Assembly (NCBI GenBank): GCA_009391195.1
Contig: VEXB01000010.1
Location: 1-40,112 of the forward strand
Reading direction: 5' to 3'
Origin: SAR202 cluster bacterium AC-647-P02_OGT_505m
GTDB taxonomy: Bacteria; Chloroflexota; Dehalococcoidia; Lucifugimonadales; UBA826
DNA: 40,112 nt
A program made the translations under genes and the position numbers. The notes beneath the pieces are model-generated. The model worked only from the letters and a program-made list of their open reading frames with translations, was not told where the DNA came from and ran no database searches. Positions 8,766 to 15,931 of the stretch are shown one piece after another; within the stretch, counting starts at the first letter, position 1; each line of letters opens with the position of its first letter.

Positions 8766-8775
8766 GATGAGATCT
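8753..8775 (+). terminator. Palindrome across the GMC2 stop codon
   Basis: AGATCTCATCT (8753-8763) and AGATGAGATCT (8765-8775) are perfect reverse complements around one base. The RNA could form a nine-pair stem with a CUAAG loop that contains the UAA stop. There is no T run after it, so it is a weak terminator candidate, or a 3' mRNA-stabilising stem. It also faces the convergent aldolase gene ending at 8847. Confidence 0.4.
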
Positions 8776-8846
8776 CTTGTACATCAAATATTTAAGGGTA
8801 TCTTCTAAAGTCCTAACTGTAGTTCAATCTTGAACTGACGATGGAG

Positions 8847-9641
8847 TTAATCAGACCTGCCCAGAGCTTCGTGTATTGACGTTAAGGACTTCTTCATCTC
8901 TCTCATCAATATCGCTGGAGGTGGCGGAGCAACGTGAGTATATCCAACCCCGAGTCGGACGAGATCATCAGGACCGAGCGGAAATGCAGGATGATTCATT
9001 GGTATTTGCAATTTGGCGTTTCCGGCCTGTTTAACCTCATTGGCAATCCTTTCCACTTCATTTTTCAACTTGGGATCTGACGGATCTGTGACACCGAGGG
9101 TCTGAGATAAATCTGTGGGACCAAGAGCGACAAGATCAACACCATCAAGAGCAGCAATTTCAGGGACTTGTTCTATCGCCTTTGCATCCTCCGTCATGAC
9201 AGAAAGTAAAATTTCCTCATTTGATGTCCTCACATGATCAGCCCAACTTACATCACCAAAACTAGCCGCCCTTGTACCGCCAGCTCCTCCTCTAGTTCCG
9301 ATCGGGGCATATCTCACAGCGTTAACTGCCTCTTTGGCTCCTTCAAGGCCATCAACATGAGGTATTACGATACCTTGAGCACCCATATCTAAAACTCTTA
9401 ATATGAAACCAGGGTCACTATCAGAAACCCTCACAATAGGCGCTATGCCAACTAATTCAGCTGCAATTATCATCTGCTGAACAATCGACAAGTCGAAAGA
9501 CGTGTGTTCCATGTCAATGAAAGCAGCATCAAAACCAGCAATACCAATTATCTCGACTATTTGGGGGTCAGCAAGACCAACATAAGCGCCCAAGGCCAGC
9601 TGGTCGGATTCCATCACCTGTTTTATTTTGTTCCTACGCAA
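8847..9641 (-). CDS. HpcH/HpaI family aldolase
   Basis: A class II, metal-dependent aldolase of the HpcH/HpaI family (264 residues from this start). Family members cleave 2-keto-3-deoxy acids or 4-hydroxy-2-oxo acids to pyruvate plus an aldehyde. Signatures visible: FIDMEHTSFD near residue 40, the RGGAGGTR segment near residue 115, and GVDLVALGPTDLSQTLG near residue 175. I choose the TTG at 9641: GGAGG (9647-9651) lies 5 bases before it and the next residues, RRNKIKQ, match how family members begin. A TTG four codons upstream overlaps that ribosome site, and an ATG at 9614 would cut the first helix. It is the last gene of a four-gene operon headed by a galactonate-dehydratase-like enzyme, whose product type suits this aldolase. 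Confidence 0.9.
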   Translation of the reverse strand: MRRNKIKQVMESDQLALGAYVGLADPQIVEIIGIAGFDAAFIDMEHTSFDLSIVQQMIIAAELVGIAPIVRVSDSDPGFILRVLDMGAQGIVIPHVDGLEGAKEAVNAVRYAPIGTRGGAGGTRAASFGDVSWADHVRTSNEEILLSVMTEDAKAIEQVPEIAALDGVDLVALGPTDLSQTLGVTDPSDPKLKNEVERIANEVKQAGNAKLQIPMNHPAFPLGPDDLVRLGVGYTHVAPPPPAILMREMKKSLTSIHEALGRSD

Positions 9642-9712
9642 ATTAACCTCCAATAATAAAAAACAACCGCAAAATCAATCAAAGCAAAACACAAAACAGG
9701 AACATATGAGAT

Positions 9713-10723
9713 TCAGCTTGGCAAAACATCTCCGATGAGACGTTTCATGTTTCCAGAGGTTATTTTGTCAATATCTGATTCTGAAAACCCAGCCTTTTTT
9801 AGAGCATCCACAATATTATAAATTTCTGAGGTATCTTCCAGTCCTTTGGTCCAACTTATATCAAGCTGATTGGTATTACGTAAATAATCCTCATCCCGAC
9901 CCTCGAAATTCAACATGTAATCAGGTCCAAGTCCAACAACTTCAATACCACCAATTTGTGTAACGCACTCAATCTGCCTCACAACATCCTCAATTTCTGA
10001 TTGAACCCCATTTATCCCGAGAACAAGTCTTGAACAAAAATGAACTCCAATAACTCCCCCGTTTTCGGCCATATCTGTAATTTGGTCATCCCACAAGTTC
10101 TGTTCTTTATCAGCTAAAGATCTTGACCCAGAATGGGAATTAAGAAGGGGCTTAGTCGTGGTCTCTATAACGTCTCTAATCGTTTTTGGAGCTGAATGTG
10201 ACACGTCTACGATAATTCCCAGGTCGTTCATTCGGGATATGACTTCGAAGCCAAATTCGGTTAACCCGGGCTGGTCCAATTCGTCCTCTTCGGCTTGGCT
10301 GGCACCAATACTGTTCCTCATAGCCCAATTTAGTTGCATATGACGAAGACCGAGAGCAAACCATGCGTCAAGTAGATCAACGTCTTCTTCGATAATTTTC
10401 CCACCCTCAAATCCGAGTATAAGAGCGAGTTTATCTTCTTCAACCGCTTGCTGTATATCTGCAACATTACGCACGATTTTTATAGGCTCTCCTAAACGTT
10501 CTAACTTAAGAACTTCAGTAAGTCTTTTCAGACCACGGGCCAAAAAACCTGTGTTGACATAGTAAGCAGCTTCATAATCTCTAACACTTGGTGCTTCTAT
10601 CCATGCATCGACGCCGAGATGTACAATTTTGAGCCCTACACCCCCATCAAAATCCCGTCTGAAATCCTCAGCCCTGTACATATGGTCGTGAGCCAAATAT
10701 AACGAATGTTCTCGCTTAGTCAT
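9713..10723 (-). CDS. Peptidase M19 (membrane dipeptidase family)
   Basis: A 336-residue zinc hydrolase of the renal/membrane dipeptidase family (M19), which cleaves dipeptides, including some with D-residues, and related amides. Metal-ligand positions can be read: H12 and H14 in LAHDHMY, E106 in LGFEGG, H176 in VDVSHSAP and H197 in LLNSHSGSR. The segment RHMQLNWAMRNSIG matches the family's RYLTLTHxxxN region. The usual first motif is H-x-D, so H-x-H here is a variation to note. No signal peptide is present, so it is probably cytoplasmic, unlike the mammalian enzyme. Its ATG overlaps the stop of the upstream deacylase by four bases (ATGA), so the two are translationally coupled. Confidence 0.88.
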   Translation of the reverse strand: MTKREHSLYLAHDHMYRAEDFRRDFDGGVGLKIVHLGVDAWIEAPSVRDYEAAYYVNTGFLARGLKRLTEVLKLERLGEPIKIVRNVADIQQAVEEDKLALILGFEGGKIIEEDVDLLDAWFALGLRHMQLNWAMRNSIGASQAEEDELDQPGLTEFGFEVISRMNDLGIIVDVSHSAPKTIRDVIETTTKPLLNSHSGSRSLADKEQNLWDDQITDMAENGGVIGVHFCSRLVLGINGVQSEIEDVVRQIECVTQIGGIEVVGLGPDYMLNFEGRDEDYLRNTNQLDISWTKGLEDTSEIYNIVDALKKAGFSESDIDKITSGNMKRLIGDVLPS

Positions 10724-11670
10724 TCTTCTTCCATCGTTATCATGCTAATTAAACCCGTGTGCCAATCATAGCCATGAGGTTGTCTATCATAATTAATTGC
10801 GGGACTCGTCCAATAATAAAGGACGAGGGATCGTTCAGGAGCATAGTACGTCTCCAGCTCGTCACCAAAAAAATCGGTAAGTCTTCCTAAATATTGTCCT
10901 TTTTCAACTATATCGCCTTCTTTAATAGCAGGGCGCCAAACTCCTGATTGTCCCGCGTTGATCTGATATCTGCGCCCACTAATCTCTATTTGATCTGGTC
11001 TATCAGGCGAACCAGGTAACATGCCCACCGTTTTAAGAGCTGATATAACGCCGTCATAGTTTATTGACACATGTTCAGGCGTAGGTATCCCATTCTTGCC
11101 GCATTCAACCCATATGTTGGGGATCCCATGTTCTGCCATAGCGACACAAAGAGCAGGGATTGCCTCAGGGTCTCTTTTTAACTCAATATATTCAACTCTA
11201 AATCCTCTAGCCAGTGAAGTTGATATGTCTTGCGTCACCTTGCTACCTACAAGTGGAACAGGGACCCAGGGATGAAGTGCTTGGGCAAATTCTCCAGCGT
11301 GAATGTCAATAAGATAGTTTGAATCCTTAGTCAGTTCAAACAATTTATCTATTTGAAATTCTGTATAGCTGCCTGAGGGATTCCCAGGCCGATGGTAATG
11401 CACTTCCCGTGAATCTACAGGCGACAACTGCATATTCCGCATCATAAACGCTTCCAATGAAATGATAGGAATAATCTTAATAGTCCCAGAAAGCTCACTG
11501 GGATTTATAGTCTGTATAAGCTGTTGTGCGGCAAGTATCCCAGCGTATTCACCTGCATGCATTCCGGAGGTGACAGTAAAGATGGGACCTTCCTGAGAAC
11601 CCTGTATTGTTGCCATTGGCATTTTGACTGAATGGTTATCATCATATTTCCATTCATAAATTTTCTTCAT
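10720..11670 (-). CDS. Succinylglutamate desuccinylase/aspartoacylase-type deacylase
   Basis: A 316-residue zinc carboxypeptidase-fold deacylase (M14-like, AstE/AspA superfamily) that would remove an acyl group from an N-acyl amine or amino acid. The zinc ligands fit: H38 and E41 in SGMHAGEY, and H124 in IDIHAGE. The C-terminal part (AGQSGVWRPAIKEGDIVEKGQYLGRL) is the beta-barrel, biotinyl-like domain common in this group. It lies 67 bases downstream of the dehydratase gene and overlaps the M19 gene by four bases, so it belongs to the operon. With the dipeptidase it suggests that amide-linked compounds are opened before or beside sugar-acid breakdown; that link is inferred. Confidence 0.87.
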   Translation of the reverse strand: MKKIYEWKYDDNHSVKMPMATIQGSQEGPIFTVTSGMHAGEYAGILAAQQLIQTINPSELSGTIKIIPIISLEAFMMRNMQLSPVDSREVHYHRPGNPSGSYTEFQIDKLFELTKDSNYLIDIHAGEFAQALHPWVPVPLVGSKVTQDISTSLARGFRVEYIELKRDPEAIPALCVAMAEHGIPNIWVECGKNGIPTPEHVSINYDGVISALKTVGMLPGSPDRPDQIEISGRRYQINAGQSGVWRPAIKEGDIVEKGQYLGRLTDFFGDELETYYAPERSLVLYYWTSPAINYDRQPHGYDWHTGLISMITMEEE

Positions 11671-11737
11671 AGATTAACCCCATCCAATATGGCCCCTTGT
11701 TAGATTTTCCATTTCATAATCTAGTGAGCTGAATCTC

Positions 11738-12886
11738 CTACCAGTCCGCTACGCTTCCATCCTCATGAAACCAATTGTCGCCTCCGAGTTCCGGTTCGTG
11801 GGACTCGACGTTTCGGCAGGCCGCATCCTCGTCAATATCGATACCCAGTCCGGGTTTGGTTGGAAGGTCAATGTAACCATCTTTAACAACCCAATCCTCC
11901 TGAAGAAGCCCATTCCCCAGTCCAGCGTCCACCTGCTCTTGTATGAAAAAATTGGGAGTACAGGCATCTACCTGCAAGCACGAAGAAAATGCTACAGGAC
12001 CTATAGCACAATGAGGGGCGGAATGAATATAGTAAACCTCCGCCATACTGGCTATCCTACGCAGTTCAGACATACCTCCACAATGAGCTACGTCTGGCTG
12101 AATGATAGCAACTGAATTAGATTCAAATATTTCTCTAAATTCCCACCTGCTAAGGAGTCTTTCACCAGTGGCGATCGGGAAAGGTACGGACTGAGATACC
12201 AGTTTTAAGGCATCCTTATTTTCCTGCGGCACTGGCTCTTCTACAAAGCCTGGGCGCATTCCTTTGATCTCATTACATACTTCGATGGCCAAAGCTGGTG
12301 TCATTTTTGCATGAAAATCAAAATACAGATCGACGTCGTCCCCCACCCATTCCCTCATGAGATATGCTGCCTTCACAAATTCATCTATTCGAGCTGGCGG
12401 TTCGTGTGCACGCCATTTTCCTGCAGGACCCGATTTATAGGCCGTATAGCCACTTTTCTGAAGCCAATCAAGTCTCTCCCTAGATTTTTCAAGACCAGAT
12501 TCACTCAAATCATTTATTCCCCAGTGAGCATAAGTCCTGATTTTATCTCTGGTGGCGTTGCCCATTAACTTATATGAAGGAACGCCGTAAAATTTGCCTG
12601 ATATGTCCCAGAGAGCCTGATCTATGCCTGCAAGAGCCGACATTAATACGTTTCCTCCCCTAAAAAATGCAGACCTGTATATGTGCTGCCAGTGATGCTC
12701 AATTCTTAATGGATCTTGCCCTATCAAATACTCGGAAAGTTCCTCAACCGCCGCCCAAGTACTCTTGGGTTTGCCTTCAAGTGTTGTCTCCCCCCATCCG
12801 GATATACCGCTGTCAGTCGTTATCCTGACCAACCTGGTTCGATGTTTCGGTCTGTATTGTTCAATTTTTGCGATCTTCAAGTTCAT
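11738..12886 (-). CDS. Galactonate dehydratase-like enolase-superfamily enzyme
   Basis: A 382-residue mandelate racemase/muconate lactonizing enzyme-type protein closest to the D-galactonate dehydratase (DgoD) group. It removes water from an aldonic acid to give a 2-keto-3-deoxy acid, using Mg2+. Active-site residues align with DgoD: D190 and H192 (YFDFH), E216 (FVEEPV), E242 (ATGERL), H292 (SAPHC) and E317 (FIQEQ). IIQPDVAHCGG is also typical. The capping domain is residues 1-115. It heads a minus-strand operon whose last gene is an HpcH/HpaI aldolase able in principle to cleave the 2-keto-3-deoxy product. The exact stereochemistry of the substrate (galactonate, mannonate, gluconate or other) cannot be decided. 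Confidence 0.9.
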   Translation of the reverse strand: MNLKIAKIEQYRPKHRTRLVRITTDSGISGWGETTLEGKPKSTWAAVEELSEYLIGQDPLRIEHHWQHIYRSAFFRGGNVLMSALAGIDQALWDISGKFYGVPSYKLMGNATRDKIRTYAHWGINDLSESGLEKSRERLDWLQKSGYTAYKSGPAGKWRAHEPPARIDEFVKAAYLMREWVGDDVDLYFDFHAKMTPALAIEVCNEIKGMRPGFVEEPVPQENKDALKLVSQSVPFPIATGERLLSRWEFREIFESNSVAIIQPDVAHCGGMSELRRIASMAEVYYIHSAPHCAIGPVAFSSCLQVDACTPNFFIQEQVDAGLGNGLLQEDWVVKDGYIDLPTKPGLGIDIDEDAACRNVESHEPELGGDNWFHEDGSVADW

Positions 12887-12952
12887 TCCCCTCTAAGCAC
12901 AATATTCTGGATACCTAGATACTACGCCATGTTGGCAATCCCTTGAATTCAT

Positions 12953-12989
12953 ATTGTTTATGAAAAATACTTCATAATGACAAAACAAT
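12953..12989. promoter_or_regulatory. Nested inverted repeats, candidate operator
   Basis: In the 217-base gap between the dehydratase operon (-) and the LLM monooxygenase (+) two inverted repeats interlock. The inner one is TTATGAA (12958-12964) and TTCATAA (12971-12977) with a 6-base spacer. The outer one is ATTGTTT (12953-12959) and AAACAAT (12983-12989). The inner repeat has the size of a dimeric regulator site (20 bp). It lies 67 bases before the dehydratase start, so it could control both directions. No regulator gene is encoded in the window. Confidence 0.45.
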
Positions 12990-13103
12990 GAGCAATCCAA
13001 TAAGATGCTGCTATCTAGAAAACAACTGGAAATCCGTAAAATAGCTTGGTGGGTGGGTAGAAAAGGCATTTAAATAGCATCGAGCGAACCCTAGGAGACT
13101 AAA

Positions 13104-14186
13104 ATGGAACTTGGTTTATTTCTCATGCCTCTACACAGGCCTGATAGCTTTCATGCAGATACATACGATGAAGACCTCAAGCTCATGGAAATTGCAGATG
13201 ATCTGGGCTACACCGAATCATGGATAGGAGAACATTTCACTATGCCATGGGAGAACATGCCCTCACCTGAACTTTTTGTAGCTAGGGCGCTAGGGGTGAC
13301 CTCCAAGATGAAATTCGGCATCGGGGTGTCTTTGCTCCATTTCCATCACCCTGCTCACGTAGCTCTAAGAATAGCTCAGCTTGATCATCTGGCCAGAGGA
13401 CGTCTCTATTTTGGTATTGGTTCAGGGGCCGGAGCAATGGATAAGGAGATGTTTGGAGTTGATACCGAACGGGAAGATATACATAACCAGATGATGGAAG
13501 CAGTTTCTGTTATCCAGCAATTTTGGGCAGGGAAGCCATTCCACCACAAAGGAACCTACTATGACACGGGCATTCCTGAGCCAGCTGGAGACACTCTATA
13601 TGACTACCACATGCTACCTTACCAGAAACCTCATCCACCCATAGCCGTTGCAGGTAGTAGCCCAAGCTCGGGAACTCTGTCAGTGGTGGGAGAAAAAGGG
13701 TGGATTCCAATGAGTACCTGTTTTCTACACGAAATGTACCTGCCAAGTCACCGTGAGGTCGTAGTCAAAGGAGCGTCAAAAGCAAATCTAGATGCTCCTA
13801 GATCAGAGTGGAGGATTTCCAGAGAAATATACGTAGCGGAAGATGGAGAAAAAGCTAGAAAAGATGCCTTGGAGGGTCCAATGGGGCAATTTTTCCAGGA
13901 CTACTGGATTCCATTATTGGGTTCGGGAACTGGACTGGAAGGCCTTAAATTAGACCCTGACATGCCAATTGAAGAAATTACTCCTGAATATATGCTCGAA
14001 AACGTGTGGATCGTAGGAGATCCAGAAGAGTGTGCTAATCGATTGAGAAAACTTCATGGGGATGTAGGCGGATTTGGTACGCTTCTTGCACTCTGCCATG
14101 ACTGGGGAGATATGACCTCAAAGTGGCACAAATCACTAGAGTTATTGAGTAAGGAAGTCTTACCCGCGCTCTCAGACTTAGATTAG
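13104..14186 (+). CDS. Luciferase-like (LLM) flavin monooxygenase
   Basis: A 360-residue class A/C-type flavin-dependent monooxygenase of the bacterial luciferase-like superfamily, using FMNH2 supplied by a separate reductase to insert oxygen into an organic substrate. Signatures: MELGLFLMPLHRP at the start, GYTESWIGEHF near 35-46, GIGVSLLHFHHPAHVALRIAQLDHLARGR near 72-100, and the GIGSG loop. The FMN-side region around IAVAGSSPSSGTL is also typical. Length matches limonene- or alkane-type monooxygenases. The start ATG follows AGGAG (13093-13097). GMC oxidoreductase 3 follows after 53 bases, so an alcohol made by this enzyme could be oxidised by its neighbour; that coupling is an inference. 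The substrate is unknown. Confidence 0.92.
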   Translation: MELGLFLMPLHRPDSFHADTYDEDLKLMEIADDLGYTESWIGEHFTMPWENMPSPELFVARALGVTSKMKFGIGVSLLHFHHPAHVALRIAQLDHLARGRLYFGIGSGAGAMDKEMFGVDTEREDIHNQMMEAVSVIQQFWAGKPFHHKGTYYDTGIPEPAGDTLYDYHMLPYQKPHPPIAVAGSSPSSGTLSVVGEKGWIPMSTCFLHEMYLPSHREVVVKGASKANLDAPRSEWRISREIYVAEDGEKARKDALEGPMGQFFQDYWIPLLGSGTGLEGLKLDPDMPIEEITPEYMLENVWIVGDPEECANRLRKLHGDVGGFGTLLALCHDWGDMTSKWHKSLELLSKEVLPALSDLD

Positions 14187-14239
14187 GTCCAGTCAGTTCA
14201 TATAGACGAAAATATAAGCATTCTTTTTGAAGGTTCTAG

Positions 14240-15823
14240 ATGAAATATGACTACATAGTGGTAGGGGCTGGCTCGGCTGGAGCTATCATAGCTACGCGAC
14301 TGAGCGAAGACCCTTCGGTGTCAGTGCTTTTACTCGAAGCTGGAAGTGATTATCCCGATTTTCAGTCATTACCTGACAAATTTAAATATGGATATGGCCC
14401 AGAACTTCAAAACAAGCCTAATTGGTGGCTCGACCCAGGAGATGAGAAAAGATGGCTATATGTCGCCAAATCTACTGAGGAACAGGACCTACCAATGCTT
14501 GTCCCAAGAGGAAAGGGAATGGGAGGATCTAGTGCTGTCAACGCTCAGATATTTTTGAGAGGAGATCCAGAAGACTACGATACTTGGTCTGACAATGGAA
14601 ACGATGAATGGAGTTTTCAAAAATGTCTACCTGCCTTCAAGCGTCTGGAAAATGATACCGATATGGGGGGTGATTTTCACGGACACGAGGGCCCAATACG
14701 TGTGAGAAGACATCCAAAAAGTGAATGGACCCAGGATGCTAGTGCCTTTTATGAAGGTTTCCAGTCTTTGGGATTCCCTCCAACTGCCGACCATAACGAT
14801 CCTGACTCTACAGGGGTCGGACCCATGCCATTTAACACAATTGATAGAGTAAGACAGAGCACTTCACTAAATTATATAAATCCGGCCAGGAATCGTCTCA
14901 ATCTAACCCTACGGGGCGACTGTACCGTGCATAGGATACTTTTTGACAAAAATCGTGCGGTAGGTGTAGAGATTGAGAGTAAAGGGGAGATGTTTGAGGT
15001 ACTAGGTAACGAAGTAATTCTGAGCAGCGGCGCCATCGGGTCTCCCCAACTGTTAATGCTGTCAGGTATCGGGCCCAGAAACCACCTTGAAGAAAATGGA
15101 ATAGGCGTTGTTCGAGACTCGCCAGGTGTGGGGCAAAATCTAAGAGATCACCCACAGGTACGACTCATTTGGAAGGCAAAGGAGGACTACCAACATCATC
15201 GAGACGGCCGCATAAGGGGAGCAACAGTCGCGATCAGATATACCGCTAGTGGTTCAGATTTACACAACGACATGATGGTTCACCATACAGCTACTGTTCC
15301 ACAACGGTTTTACATGACCGACGGAGATGACATGTACCAGGGCGTGGGAATGACAGCCTGTCTATATCTGCAAGTCGGTTCGGGAGAGCTCACACTTCGC
15401 TCATCTGACCCCAAAATTCAGCCAATGCTCAACTACAACTATTACAGAGAAGAAGAAGATCTTAGAAGAATGAGGGAATGTGTGAGGCTATGTGCCGAAG
15501 TTGGAAGTGGTCCTTCATACTCAGCAATAGTGGCCAATCGCATTGAACCCAGCGACCAAGAGCTAAACGACGATGAAGCTTTAAATTTATGGATCAGGAA
15601 AAATGCCGTAACGAGCCATCACATCAGCAGTACCTGCAAGATGGGACCACCATCTGACCCCATGGCGGTAGTCGATCAGTATGGAAAAGTACATGGTACG
15701 AAAGGGCTGCGAGTGGGGGACGCATCGATAATGTACGACTGCGTTAGAGCCAACACCAACGTTCCATCAATGATGATAGGCGAGCGCATTGCAGAATTCA
15801 TAAAATTTGATAAACGTAAATAG
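14240..15823 (+). CDS. GMC-family FAD oxidoreductase, paralog 3
   Basis: A 527-residue GMC oxidoreductase beginning MKYDYIVVGAGSAG, with GKGMGGSSAVNAQ and GAIGSPQLLMLSGIGP signatures. The C-terminal active site reads HISSTCKMG, with H461 and N505 (ANTNVPS). Two features set it apart from paralogs 1 and 2: the usual HxxGT is HxxST, and the following DASIMYD has Y in place of P. There is also an N-terminal insertion around residues 55-85 (NWWLDPGDEKRWLYVAKS), so its pocket probably differs. The ATG follows AAGG. It is the second gene of a probable two-gene unit with the LLM monooxygenase upstream. Confidence 0.92.
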   Translation: MKYDYIVVGAGSAGAIIATRLSEDPSVSVLLLEAGSDYPDFQSLPDKFKYGYGPELQNKPNWWLDPGDEKRWLYVAKSTEEQDLPMLVPRGKGMGGSSAVNAQIFLRGDPEDYDTWSDNGNDEWSFQKCLPAFKRLENDTDMGGDFHGHEGPIRVRRHPKSEWTQDASAFYEGFQSLGFPPTADHNDPDSTGVGPMPFNTIDRVRQSTSLNYINPARNRLNLTLRGDCTVHRILFDKNRAVGVEIESKGEMFEVLGNEVILSSGAIGSPQLLMLSGIGPRNHLEENGIGVVRDSPGVGQNLRDHPQVRLIWKAKEDYQHHRDGRIRGATVAIRYTASGSDLHNDMMVHHTATVPQRFYMTDGDDMYQGVGMTACLYLQVGSGELTLRSSDPKIQPMLNYNYYREEEDLRRMRECVRLCAEVGSGPSYSAIVANRIEPSDQELNDDEALNLWIRKNAVTSHHISSTCKMGPPSDPMAVVDQYGKVHGTKGLRVGDASIMYDCVRANTNVPSMMIGERIAEFIKFDKRK

Positions 15824-15931
15824 TTATCTAACCACTGTTAAAGTAAATGGATTTTTTTTCATCTAGTATCTACGATGTCTTAAAGCACATTTTTGATTAG
15901 ATATTAACAACCCTCCTCAAGAGGTTTCATC

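Noticed and set aside
15912-15924. CCTC pairing with GAGG to mask the ribosome site of the zinc-ribbon membrane protein gene
   Set aside because: Only four base pairs; too weak to support translational control.
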